A stretch of DNA of 34,359 nucleotides from Opitutales bacterium (GCA_020831535.1 JAFIGF010000034.1:1-34359); one strand, 5' to 3'. Counted from the stretch's first letter, positions 24,731-32,225 are shown. The notes: generated from the letters alone by a model not told the origin. Translations and numbers: made by a program.

Positions 24731-25822
24731 TCACCCCTCTTGCGCCAGCGCCCACCGGGCGTGTTCGGCGACCATCTCATTTGGGGTTTGGGCCAGTTGG
24801 GCCAAGGCTTCCTTGATGGCGGGAACATCCGGGTGGTGGGGTTCGTGGCGGAGGAAATTGCCCGCAACAACGGCGGCATTTCGCCAAAGGCCTTCGAGTT
24901 TGGCTCGTTTGAGGGGGCTTTTGCGAAAGAGTTGTACATAGGTATCCCGATCCAGGCGAAGGAATCCGAGAAGGCCCAGGGAGGTGATCAGGGGTCTGGC
25001 TTCGAGGAGGCGGCTGTGACCCTTTTGGGCGAATTTATTCCACGGGCAAACTTCCAGGCAATCGTCGCATCCGAAAAGCCGGTAGCCCATCGGGCGCCGC
25101 AATTCGAGTGGAATAGAGCCCCGGTTTTCGATGGTTTGGTAGGACAGGCAAAGGCGGGCGTCAACCAGTCCCGGTTCTTTGATTGCGCCGGTGGGGCACG
25201 CGGTGAGACAACGGGTGCAGGTGCCGCAATACTCGGCTAGCGGCGGGTCCTCGCCGGGCTCGCGCAGGCGATCCGGCAGCGGGTCGGGGGAGAAGGGGTA
25301 GGGGATTAGAAAAACGCCCAGGATCAACCAATTGCCGTGCTGTCGGGAAATGAGCATTCCGTTTTTTCCCTGAAAGCCAAGGCCAGCCCGGGCCGCCCAG
25401 CCCCGTTCAAAAACCGGCCCGGTATCGGTATAGGCCCGCAGGGACCGGGGCGGCAGGTGAAGCTGTTTTTCCAGCCAGTGGCATGCTTCGCGAAGGGGTT
25501 TGCCGATGGTTTCGTGGTAATCGGTATAGCGCGCATAGCGGGCAATGACCGGGGTAGGCTGGTGGTTGGCAAAGGGGGATTCCTGGTATTGGGCGCCCAC
25601 GACGACCACTGAGGAAGTCGTTTCGAGCACTTTCCGGGGGTCCATGCGGCGCTCCGGGTTTTTGGCGAGCCAGTGCATATCCGCATGTTGGTCTTCGGCG
25701 AGCCAACGGTGGAAGCGGGAGGCGGCTTCAGGGGTGGCTTCGCCCACGGGGGCAAAGCGCACCTCGGAAAAGCCCAGGGCGTGCAGCTTTTCGCGAAAAC
25801 GTTCTTTCAGTGCTTCGGACAA
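24731..25822 (-). CDS. queG: Epoxyqueuosine reductase
   Basis: Cobalamin- and iron-sulfur-dependent enzyme that makes the last step of queuosine synthesis in tRNA. Seen: the N-terminal domain with VVVVGAQY, RYARYTDYH and the active-site AYTDTGPVFERGWAARAG, a GKNGMLIS block, then two ferredoxin-type clusters, CGTCTRCLTACPTGAI (C199, C202, C205, C209) and CDDCLEVCPWN (C252, C255, C259), with an additional C225 in RLCLSY. The C-terminal helices look like the HEAT-type end of QueG. Length 363 residues, normal. It lies 39 bases downstream of aroK, both on the minus strand. Confidence 0.95.
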   Translation of the reverse strand: MSEALKERFREKLHALGFSEVRFAPVGEATPEAASRFHRWLAEDQHADMHWLAKNPERRMDPRKVLETTSSVVVVGAQYQESPFANHQPTPVIARYARYTDYHETIGKPLREACHWLEKQLHLPPRSLRAYTDTGPVFERGWAARAGLGFQGKNGMLISRQHGNWLILGVFLIPYPFSPDPLPDRLREPGEDPPLAEYCGTCTRCLTACPTGAIKEPGLVDARLCLSYQTIENRGSIPLELRRPMGYRLFGCDDCLEVCPWNKFAQKGHSRLLEARPLITSLGLLGFLRLDRDTYVQLFRKSPLKRAKLEGLWRNAAVVAGNFLRHEPHHPDVPAIKEALAQLAQTPNEMVAEHARWALAQEG

Positions 25823-25861
25823 AATGAGGACTTGGGAGGCGGCGGTTTGGTTGTTTGGCGG

Positions 25862-26410
25862 TCAGCGCCATTCCTTTTGTTTGCGCCGGTAGATGCGCAG
25901 AATATGGTTTTGAATTTCTTTCATGCGGCGGTGGTCGGTTAAAACCAGAATACCGGCCTGGCGGTAGTAGGGCTCTCGTTCTGCGAGCAAATCCCTGATT
26001 TTTTGGTCGGGATCGGGAACTTGCAGGAGGGGGCGGTCAGGATTTTGCGAAGTGCGTGCGAGGATACATTCCGGGCTGGCCACGAGGGCGATAACCACAC
26101 CCTTGCGTTGCAAGACCTCCGGCATGCCCTCGCGGGCGACCAGGCCGCCGCCGCAGGAGACGACACAACCTTCCGGCGGATGCCCTTCCTCAATGAAAGT
26201 TTGTTCCAGTTTGCGAAAATACGGTTCTCCCTCCTCGGCGAAGATCGTTTTGATGGGCCGTTTCTGGGATTTTTCGATTTCTTGGTCCGAATCAAAGAAC
26301 CGGTAGCCCAAACGTCTTGCCAGGGCTCGTCCATGGGTGCTCTTCCCCGTCCCCATAAAACCGACAAGGTATAGGTTGGGTTGGGGCAGCCGGGATTTTT
26401 TCGTTTTCAT
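25862..26410 (-). CDS. aroK: Shikimate kinase
   Basis: Phosphorylates shikimate in the chorismate (aromatic amino acid) pathway. The P-loop is VGFMGTGKSTHGRALA, followed by FFDSDQEIE with the Mg-binding and shikimate-binding acidic residues, EGEPYFRKLEQTFI with the conserved R, VVSCGGGLV, and the lid region QNPDRPLLQV with the conserved Arg. Length 182 residues, normal. The start ATG is near MKTKKSRLPQ. It is first of aroK-queG. A divergent small ORF lies just upstream. Confidence 0.94.
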   Translation of the reverse strand: MKTKKSRLPQPNLYLVGFMGTGKSTHGRALARRLGYRFFDSDQEIEKSQKRPIKTIFAEEGEPYFRKLEQTFIEEGHPPEGCVVSCGGGLVAREGMPEVLQRKGVVIALVASPECILARTSQNPDRPLLQVPDPDQKIRDLLAEREPYYRQAGILVLTDHRRMKEIQNHILRIYRRKQKEWR

Positions 26411-26472
26411 AGCCAGAGTCTAAAGGAATTGCGGGAGAGGACAAAGAAACTTTTCTTGCCACGGGGAGGGAA

Positions 26473-26586
26473 GTGCAAAATCTTGTAAGGGTGACACCTT
26501 TCCGTCTGACCAAACAAGAAAAGACCGCCATCCTGGTTCTGGCGACGCTTTTTCTACTCGGCGTTTTCGGGTGGTTTTTGTTTTGA
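26473..26586 (+). CDS. Very small single-pass membrane peptide (37 aa), possible ComEA-type N-terminal remnant
   Basis: Reads MQNLVRVTPFRLTKQEKTAI followed by a hydrophobic helix (LVLATLFLLGVFGWFLF) and a stop at 26586. It starts with GTG at 26473; a second GTG at 26491 is possible. The pattern LT-x-x-E-(K/R)-x-A-(I/L) then one membrane helix looks like the N-terminus of ComEA/helix-hairpin-helix proteins, but no such domain follows the stop, so it may be a degraded remnant or a real small protein. GGGGAGGG precedes it with very short spacing (3 bases). It is divergent from aroK, with only 62 bases between the two starts. Confidence 0.4.
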   Translation: MQNLVRVTPFRLTKQEKTAILVLATLFLLGVFGWFLF

Positions 26587-26985
26587 GGAGGTGTGAGGAA
26601 AGAGAACAATTGTTTGGTTGTTTTATGGGGACTCACTGGTAGCTGTGGTCTTCAGCCGTATTTTTGACTCTGCGGGAAAGAATCCTTTGCCCAGCAGGGC
26701 AGGGGTGGAGAGCTTGCCAAGCGAAGCCCATAGGGCCGTCGACCCCTAACGCGGGCTAAAGCGCCGCGCTACCCGAATTGCCTTCGTTCTTGCGAAGAGT
26801 AGGTAGCTGCTCTGTCTTCAGCCTGCGTTCGGTGCGACCAGGGGAGGAAGATTCACCCTCCCCATACGGTTGTTTACTTCTCAATCCCCTCTTCTTCTTC
26901 GCCATCTTTGCTCTTTTGTCTTTTCTAAGGTTGGGGTTGCGAAAAAGAAAAGTAACTTTTAGGGTTTTACGGAGTCTTTGTTCAT
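26587..26985. other. Gene-poor stretch with a REP-like palindrome and a doubtful ORF
   Basis: No well-supported gene. It holds the GTAG-headed palindrome at 26751-26772 and a minus-strand ORF at 26756-26905 that would encode 49 very basic, low-complexity residues (MAKKKRGLRSKQPYGEGESS and on) and ends within the palindrome. CCCCTC/GAGGGG-rich segments near 26840-26860 can pair. The promoter of the gene at 26986 must lie near 26900-26975; ACGGAG at 26969-26974 is its likely ribosome-binding site. Confidence 0.4.
26751..26772 (-). repeat. REP-like GTAG palindrome
   Basis: On the minus strand GTAGCGCGGCGCTTTAGCCC and GC: the GTAG head followed by a GCGC-centred imperfect palindrome, related to the elements at 32139-32225. 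Confidence 0.4.
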
Positions 26986-27756
26986 ATGAAAACAATCACC
27001 TTCCTTTACAGCGCTCTTATTCTCGGTCTGGTCAGTCTTTTGTCCCTTTCAGCCGAGGAGGAAGAGCTATCCTCTGAGGAGGAGCGTCTGGGGTCCGTGG
27101 AGTTGCGCAGTATTTTTTCGTTGGCTGGCGAGATTCGGTTCTCGTTGCATGATCCGGTCCTGGACCGTTCGTTCTGGCTCGAGCCGGGGCAAGTGCGGCA
27201 CGACTATGAAATTGTGGAGTACGATGTGCAGGAAGGCCGCTTGGTTTTGGCATTGGGAGATTTTGAGCGCGAGGTCGGCTTGGCTACCAGTCGGGTGAGT
27301 ACGTTGGAGGAAGAGACTGAGGAGGAATCCTCCGCAGCGGCCAATGAAGGTGGGGAGGAAAACGATAACCAGCGAGGAGGGCGTCGTGGCCGCCGGATGA
27401 GTGACGAGGATCGGGAAGAATTGCAACGTTTGGGCGGGGTTTTGCAAGAGGCCAGGGAGGCCTCGCCGCGAGTGGAGGAACTCCATGGGAATTTTGTCGA
27501 AATGATGGGGGACTTCCGTCGAGTGAGGCGGGATGCCCGGGAGCTTGACCGGGACAGTGAATCCTTTCGGGAACTGATGGAAATTCGGCAGAACCTGGTT
27601 GAGGAATTTCGCGAATTGAATCAGGTGGCCCGCGACGAAATCAGCACCATCGATTCCCTTTCTGCCGAAGACCGTGAGCAATTAGGGGAAAGATTGCACC
27701 AAGTCGTGTGGTATCAGGCCCGGGAGGAACGAAGAGCCGCCCGGAGTTCCGACTGA
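26986..27756 (+). CDS. Exported charged helical protein, unknown function
   Basis: A 256-residue protein with a signal peptide (about residues 5-22, cleavage near SLSAEEE). The first part (about 35-105) is beta-like, with FSLAGEIRFSLHDPVLDRSF, WLEPGQVRHDYEIVEYDV and LVLALGDFEREVGLA. Then comes a low-complexity acidic-basic linker (EEETEEESSAAANEGGEEND, then RGGRRGRRMSDED) and a C-terminal helical part (about 140-256) with many Glu and Arg, likely coiled coil. The family is not recognised. ACGGAG lies 11 bases before the ATG. The gene ends 5 bases from the convergent permease gene. It may be a periplasmic structural or adaptor protein. Confidence 0.75.
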   Translation: MKTITFLYSALILGLVSLLSLSAEEEELSSEEERLGSVELRSIFSLAGEIRFSLHDPVLDRSFWLEPGQVRHDYEIVEYDVQEGRLVLALGDFEREVGLATSRVSTLEEETEEESSAAANEGGEENDNQRGGRRGRRMSDEDREELQRLGGVLQEAREASPRVEELHGNFVEMMGDFRRVRRDARELDRDSESFRELMEIRQNLVEEFRELNQVARDEISTIDSLSAEDREQLGERLHQVVWYQAREERRAARSSD

Positions 27757-27772
27757 GCGGCTTACGTTTTTT
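27735..27772. terminator. Possible terminator between convergent genes
   Basis: AGCCGC (27735-27740) and GCGGCT (27757-27762) can pair over a 16-base loop, followed by TACGTTTTTT on the plus strand. The stem is short and overlaps both stop codons, so it is a moderate candidate for ending the plus-strand gene. Confidence 0.4.
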
Positions 27773-28718
27773 CCGGCGAAAGAGGGGTGGCGGCTTTATG
27801 CTTCTTAAGCGGACGGCGGTTGAGAAATTTTCCCAACATCCCGTAGCGTGGAGCTAACAATACGGCGGCGGCAAAAAAGATACCGCTGGTGACGGCGACC
27901 AGTCCGGCGGAGGATACATCCGGCAATCCATGCACCTCCGGCAGCCAGACGGCCAGGAAATGTCCCATGGCGGCCGCCAAAACCCCGAATCCCCCTCCCA
28001 GCAAAAGCATCGTGCTGAGGCGGTCGGTCAGCAAATACGCCGTTGCCGCAGGCACGATCAGGAGGGCGATGACCAGGATGCTGCCCACTGCTTCAAAGGC
28101 GGCTACTGTGGTCACGGCGACCATGGACATCAGCAGGTAGTGCATTTTCTGGGCGTTAATGCCCAGGGTGGTGGCCAGGTTGGGGTCAAAGGAACTGATT
28201 TTAAATTCCTTGTAGAAGAGGAGGAGGAGGGCGAGGTTGACCAGGGTGATGATCCCCAGGACCACGAACGCCCGCGGCGTTTCCCAGCCGAGTCCCAGCC
28301 AGAAAAGAGGGGTCACGGTATCCAGTGGGGTCAGTTCCAGGGCTCCATAGAGTACACAGCCCGGGTCCAGTTCGACATGGTGAGCGGCTTGTACGATGAG
28401 CAATAGCCCGACGGCAAACAAGGTGGTGAAAACAATCCCCATCGAGGCTCCACGCTCCACCTTGCCCCAGGAGCTGATCCATTGGGTAAAGACGGCGGTC
28501 AGCAACCCGATGAGGGCGGCTCCGATAAACATGGTCACGCTGGCGCGGCTGCCGGTGATGAGGAAGGCCAGGGCGAGGCCGGGGAGGACCGCATGGCTGA
28601 TCGCGTCGCCCATCATACTCATTTGGCGGAGCACCAGAAAACAGCCTGGAATGGCACAGGCAATGCCCGCCAAGGCACCCACCACGACAATCCAGGTATC
28701 CATGGTATACCACGTCAT
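27762..28718 (-). CDS. Metal ABC transporter permease, second subunit of the second importer
   Basis: ABC-3 family membrane protein of 318 residues with eight or more hydrophobic helices. Blocks: GIACAIPGCFLVLRQMSMMG, DAISHAVLPGLALAF, SMGIVFTTLFAVGLLLI, AVTTVAAFEAVGSILVIALL and VPAATAYLLTDRL. It starts with ATG overlapping the fused permease gene (4-base overlap), the classic translational coupling. With the next gene it gives two different permeases, as in mntABCD- or sitABCD-type importers where the channel is a heterodimer. The His- and Lys-rich tail RRPLKKHKAATPL is short. Confidence 0.9.
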   Translation of the reverse strand: MTWYTMDTWIVVVGALAGIACAIPGCFLVLRQMSMMGDAISHAVLPGLALAFLITGSRASVTMFIGAALIGLLTAVFTQWISSWGKVERGASMGIVFTTLFAVGLLLIVQAAHHVELDPGCVLYGALELTPLDTVTPLFWLGLGWETPRAFVVLGIITLVNLALLLLFYKEFKISSFDPNLATTLGINAQKMHYLLMSMVAVTTVAAFEAVGSILVIALLIVPAATAYLLTDRLSTMLLLGGGFGVLAAAMGHFLAVWLPEVHGLPDVSSAGLVAVTSGIFFAAAVLLAPRYGMLGKFLNRRPLKKHKAATPLSPEKT

Positions 28719-30091
28719 GGGTGTACCTCCCTGGTTAGGGGGTGAGGACTGGCCGGGATGTTTTGCAGCCCCAGTTTCTCTTCCAACTCCCTCACCATTT
28801 CCGGGCTGAGCAAATGCTCCACCGAGTCCGCATCGCGGTCCACATGGCTGGGGGCAATATCCGCGTGGGTGATCATGAAAATTTCCCAGAGCCGGTGATT
28901 GCGGGTAATGCGTGAGGCCTCGCCAAATCCGGACTCGGAAAGGGAGAGCTCCCTTTCATTCCATTCATGCAGATGGTCTTCCCGTTCGGCCCGCCGGAGG
29001 AGCTTGCGCACATCCTGTCGGGTCCAGGAACGCTGTGCGACAATCCGTTCCAGGGGCACGGGTCGGTTGCGGGGAAAGGGGTCATCCGGGGTTGGGCTCA
29101 TTTGCTCAAGCGTCTCGTACACCGCCCGCAGCAGGTGTTGTCGGCCAATTTTTCGACGAAGTCTAAGCTGGTCCAGGTTTCGGCGGACAATGCCCCTGGC
29201 GCTGCCAAAGAGCAGACTGAAGATAAAAATGGAAGAGGCGACGAGAACCACGATGGCTCCCGCAGGCAAACGCGGGAGCAGGGAACTGAGCGAAGCTCCC
29301 ACCCATCCACTGATTCCTCCAATAAAGGCGCTGAGGAATAGCATTCGCCCAAGGTTGTCGGTCCAGAAACGGGCGGCGGCGGCCGGAATGATAAGAAACG
29401 CGATAATCAAAATCAGCCCCACTGCCTGCATGCCGACTACCGTCACGGCGGCGATCAGCAGCAGGAGAAACAAGTCCAACCGCTGCACCGGCCACCCCAG
29501 CGAGCGGGCAAAGTTTTCGTCAAAGCAGAGGAGGGTAAACTCTTTTTTCAGGGCCAGGCACCAAAGGGTGATCGCGACCGCCAGTACCGACAGGAGAATA
29601 AAGTCCGCGCGCATCATCGCGGCGGCTTGTCCGTAAATAAAACTCTCCAGCCCGGCGGTGCGGGTGCCGGGCATTTTCTGGGCAATGTTCAAAAGAACCA
29701 CCCCCGCCCCGAAAAACACGCTGAGCACAATCCCCATGCCGGCATCGTCCTTGATCCGGGTATGGTTGCGGAGCCATAGCACCATGGCGCTGCCGAAAAG
29801 GCCCGTGGCCCCGGCGCCCAGCAAAAGAATCGGGAGGTTCCGTCCCGTACCTCCGAAAAGGACCAGGACCAGAAAAGCGATCACCAAACCGGGAAGGCAG
29901 GCGTGGGAAAGCGCATCCCCCATCAGCGAACGCTTGCGCAAGAGCAAAAAGCTCCCGACCATCCCTGCGGAGATCCCCAGCAAGCTGGTGCTGGTCACCA
30001 CGGTGCGGGTATTGTATTCCTGCAAGAACAAGACCTCCCGGAAAATTTCCCAGGAAAAGGTCGCCAGCAGGATCGGGTCGCCAAAAAACAT
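28715..30091 (-). CDS. Metal ABC transporter permease fused to a DtxR/MntR-type metalloregulator domain
   Basis: A 458-residue fusion. Residues 1-295 are a complete ABC-3 permease: GISAGMVGSFLLLRKRSLMG, DALSHACLPGLVIAF, DDAGMGIVLSVFFGAGVVLL, AVTVVGMQAVGLILIIAFLI and IPAAAARFW. Residues about 315-441 resemble a DtxR-type regulator: a winged-helix segment (HLLRAVYETLEQ, then WTRQDVRKLLRRAERE and SLSESGFGEASR) followed by the metal-binding and dimerization domain TRNHRLWEIFMITHADIAPS and DRDADSVEHLLSPEMVRELE. The H of NHRLWE and the E-H of DSVEH fall at metal-ligand positions of MntR/DtxR. The cytosolic tail could sense the imported metal or bind the operator. It is 6 bases from the ATPase gene and overlaps the second permease gene. 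Confidence 0.9.
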   Translation of the reverse strand: MFFGDPILLATFSWEIFREVLFLQEYNTRTVVTSTSLLGISAGMVGSFLLLRKRSLMGDALSHACLPGLVIAFLVLVLFGGTGRNLPILLLGAGATGLFGSAMVLWLRNHTRIKDDAGMGIVLSVFFGAGVVLLNIAQKMPGTRTAGLESFIYGQAAAMMRADFILLSVLAVAITLWCLALKKEFTLLCFDENFARSLGWPVQRLDLFLLLLIAAVTVVGMQAVGLILIIAFLIIPAAAARFWTDNLGRMLFLSAFIGGISGWVGASLSSLLPRLPAGAIVVLVASSIFIFSLLFGSARGIVRRNLDQLRLRRKIGRQHLLRAVYETLEQMSPTPDDPFPRNRPVPLERIVAQRSWTRQDVRKLLRRAEREDHLHEWNERELSLSESGFGEASRITRNHRLWEIFMITHADIAPSHVDRDADSVEHLLSPEMVRELEEKLGLQNIPASPHPLTREVHP

Positions 30092-30097
30092 GGTGCC

Positions 30098-30910
30098 TTA
30101 GGAAAGGTTCTGCCGAAGAGCCTGACCAGCCTCTTCCAGGAGAGGCATTTTGCCCCCGTAGGTTTTTTGCAGGTTTTCGTTATGAAAGACCTCCGCCGTT
30201 GGGCCCGCTGCCACGACCCGCATGTTCAGGAGAATGACATGGTCAAAATAACGGGCCACAGTGGCCAGATCGTGGTGCACCACGAGGCAGGTTTTTCCTT
30301 GCTGCTGCAATTCCCGCAAGAGGGCGACAATCGCCCTCTCGGTGGCCGCATCGACCGCTGCGAAGGGTTCGTCCATAAAATAAAGTTGCGCCTCCTGGGC
30401 CAGCGCCCGAGCCAGGAAAACCCGTTGTTGCTGGCCGCCCGAGAGCTGGCTGATTTGCCGCCCCGCCAAATGCCCGATCCCGACCTTTTCCAGGGCCTCC
30501 TGGGCTTTGGCCCGGTGTTTGCGCAGGACCGGACGAAACCACCCGATGCTCCCGTACACTCCCATCGTTACCACCTCCAGGGCACTGACCGGAAAGTCCC
30601 AGTCAACGCTCTCCCGTTGGGGGACATACCCGATCAGGGATCGTTGTTGCCGATACGGTTTTCCGTAAACCCGAATGTCCCCGGAAACCCGGGGGATTAA
30701 ATCCAGACAAGCTTTCAGCAGGGTGCTTTTTCCGGCTCCATTGGGACCCACCACGGCAATCAATTTGCCCTCCGGCAAGTCCAGATCAATATCCCAAATC
30801 ACCGGCTTGCGGTGGTACGCCACCGTCAGGTCGTGAATGGACAACGGCGCATCGCGCGAATGTTCGGGATGCGGATCGTCCTCGGCCGGCGGGAGATTGG
30901 TTTTGGTCAT
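30098..30910 (-). CDS. Metal ABC transporter ATP-binding protein of the second importer
   Basis: Cytoplasmic ATPase of 270 residues. Walker A is VGPNGAGKST, the Q-loop region is GYVPQRESVDWDFP, typical of Mn/Fe/Zn-type importers, the signature is LSGGQQQR, Walker B is YFMDEPFAAVDAA and the switch histidine is in VVHHDLA. The N-terminal 20 residues (MTKTNLPPAEDDPHPEHSRD) are acidic and variable; a later start is not excluded. It is separated from the binding-protein gene by an 84-base gap carrying a perfect stem-loop (30926-30973). Confidence 0.92.
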   Translation of the reverse strand: MTKTNLPPAEDDPHPEHSRDAPLSIHDLTVAYHRKPVIWDIDLDLPEGKLIAVVGPNGAGKSTLLKACLDLIPRVSGDIRVYGKPYRQQRSLIGYVPQRESVDWDFPVSALEVVTMGVYGSIGWFRPVLRKHRAKAQEALEKVGIGHLAGRQISQLSGGQQQRVFLARALAQEAQLYFMDEPFAAVDAATERAIVALLRELQQQGKTCLVVHHDLATVARYFDHVILLNMRVVAAGPTAEVFHNENLQKTYGGKMPLLEEAGQALRQNLS

Positions 30911-30925
30911 GGTCCTAAAATGAAA

Positions 30926-30973
30926 CTTCCGGAACCAGAGGTCAAAGCCGTAAGCAGCCCCCGGTTCCGGAAG
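30926..30973 (-). promoter_or_regulatory. Perfect 11-bp stem-loop between binding-protein and ATPase genes
   Basis: CTTCCGGAACC (30926-30936) and GGTTCCGGAAG (30963-30973) are perfectly complementary, with a 26-base loop, 21 bases after the stop codon at 30995 and followed on the minus strand by TTTCATTTT. It fits a partial terminator or an RNA-stabilising stem that makes the binding protein more abundant than the rest of the importer. Confidence 0.6.
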
Positions 30974-30994
30974 AAATTAATTTGGCAAGGTGGA

Positions 30995-31996
30995 TTATTC
31001 GCCTCCCAGACGACCCTGCATTCCGCGTTCCGGAGCTTCTCCGCCGAGGGAGCGAACAATGGTCGTGACATTGTGGTCGATCATACCGATATACGTTCCC
31101 TCGTAAGTGCCTTCCGGTCCCATGGCATCGGAAAACAATTCGCCGCCGATCTGAATTTCATGCCCCTTGGCGCGGGCGCCTTCGATGACGGCGCGAACAT
31201 TGCGGTCACTGACCGAGGTTTCCACAAAAATCGCGGGGATGTTACGTTCGGTGACAAAGCGGACGACATCCTCGATATCCCGGACCCCGGCTTCGGTTTC
31301 GGTACTGATTCCCTGGATACCGCGAACTTCGATGTCATAGGCGCGGCTCATGTATTGAAAGGCATCATGGGCGGTGACCAAAACCCGGCGCTCTTCGGGG
31401 ATCGAGGCGATGGCCTCGCGGGAGTAGTGATCCAGTTCTTCCAGTTCAGCACGGAAGGCGTCGGCATTTTGGCGAAAGGTTGCCTCCTCTGCGGGGAGAA
31501 ATTCGGTCAGGGCATCCCGGACCACATCCAGAGCGAGAATCCAGCCTTGGACATCCATCCACACATGCGGGTCAAAATAGTCATCATCGTCCTCGTCCAT
31601 GAGCAGATAGTCTTCTCTTTCCTCGACGAATTCGGTTGCCGCGTAAACCGGTTGGCCCCGTCGGGCCATGCGCACCAGAATATCGGTCATTTTGCCTTCC
31701 AGCATGAGGCCGTTGTAGAAAATCAGGTCGGCCTCCTGGAGCGCCACCACATCCCTGCGGGTAGGGGAGTATTCGTGCGGGTCGGTGCCTTCGCCGAGCA
31801 GACTGCGCACCTCAAAGTGCTCGCCGCCGACGGCCCGGACCAGATCCGCCACCATGCCGGTGGTGGTGATCACCTTAAAAGGCCCTTCCCGGTCGGTGGC
31901 GCCCGAGGACTGCTCCTCCGGAGCACAGGCGGACATTCCCAGCGACAGGGCCGCAAGTAACAAAAGAGTTGAGAAACGAAAGAAGATAGAATTCAT
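30995..31996 (-). CDS. Periplasmic metal-binding lipoprotein, manganese/iron type (cluster A-I)
   Basis: Solute-binding lipoprotein of 333 residues for the second importer: signal ending LGMSAC with Cys24. Family blocks: TTTGMVADLVRAVGGEHFEV, GTDPHEYSPTRRDV with ligand H74, FDPHVWMDVQ with H144, VTAHDAFQYMSRAYDIEV with the third His, and IFVETSVSDRNV with a Glu and nearby Asp. In place of the His-rich loop of zinc proteins it has an Asp-rich loop (MDEDDDDYF, about 133-141), which points to Mn or Fe over Zn. It starts with an ATG that lies about 2 bases after the predicted transcription start, so the message may be nearly leaderless. It is first in the operon. Confidence 0.88.
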   Translation of the reverse strand: MNSIFFRFSTLLLLAALSLGMSACAPEEQSSGATDREGPFKVITTTGMVADLVRAVGGEHFEVRSLLGEGTDPHEYSPTRRDVVALQEADLIFYNGLMLEGKMTDILVRMARRGQPVYAATEFVEEREDYLLMDEDDDDYFDPHVWMDVQGWILALDVVRDALTEFLPAEEATFRQNADAFRAELEELDHYSREAIASIPEERRVLVTAHDAFQYMSRAYDIEVRGIQGISTETEAGVRDIEDVVRFVTERNIPAIFVETSVSDRNVRAVIEGARAKGHEIQIGGELFSDAMGPEGTYEGTYIGMIDHNVTTIVRSLGGEAPERGMQGRLGGE

Positions 31997-31998
31997 AG

Positions 31999-32024
31999 AA
32001 TGTAACCGTAGCTACAACTACATT
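31999..32024 (-). promoter_or_regulatory. 26-bp palindromic operator upstream of the second metal importer
   Basis: AATGTA-ACC-GTAGCTAC-AAC-TACATT: perfect GTAGCTAC centre (32008-32015) flanked by perfect AATGTA/TACATT arms, with 3 mismatched positions on each side. It covers the -10 of the promoter below and ends 3 bases from the ATG of the binding-protein gene. A metal repressor site is the natural reading. Confidence 0.65.
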
Positions 32025-32034
32025 CATCCGTCAA
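32005..32034 (-). promoter_or_regulatory. Promoter of the second metal importer
   Basis: Minus-strand TTGACG (plus 32029-32034), 18-base spacer, TACGGT (32005-32010). The -35 is good; the -10 keeps only T-A-x-x-x-T, and lies inside the palindrome 31999-32024. The transcript would begin at about 31998, two bases before the ATG. Confidence 0.5.
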
Positions 32035-32138
32035 GGAAAAGTTTTCGCAATTCTTGGTGCGGAAAGCAGCCGGAATTCCCGGGGGAGGAGGGCGGGGACC
32101 TTGCCGTGTTCTTCGATCGGCTTGGTCCGGTGATTTTT

Positions 32139-32225
32139 GTAGTGCGCTGCTTCAGCAAGCATCTGTGGGGGCGGGACGGGTGTTTTCGTGTCGAACCAGG
32201 AACCCTTGCTAAAGCAGCGGGCTAC
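32139..32225. repeat. REP-like inverted pair (BIME-like)
   Basis: Left arm GTAGTGCGCTGCTTCAGCAAG (32139-32159, 21 bases; first 20 given as GTAGTGCGCTGCTTCAGCAA) and, on the minus strand, GTAGCCCGCTGCTTTAGCAA at 32205-32225, agree at 18 of 21 positions. Both start with GTAG, the head of RAYT-associated REP sequences. Two REPs facing each other around a 45-base spacer make the usual mobile unit. Confidence 0.5.

Noticed and set aside
26756-26905. Basic 49-residue minus-strand ORF (MAKKKRGLRSK and on)
   Set aside because: Low complexity, ends in a REP-like palindrome, no clear ribosome-binding site; kept only as a note.
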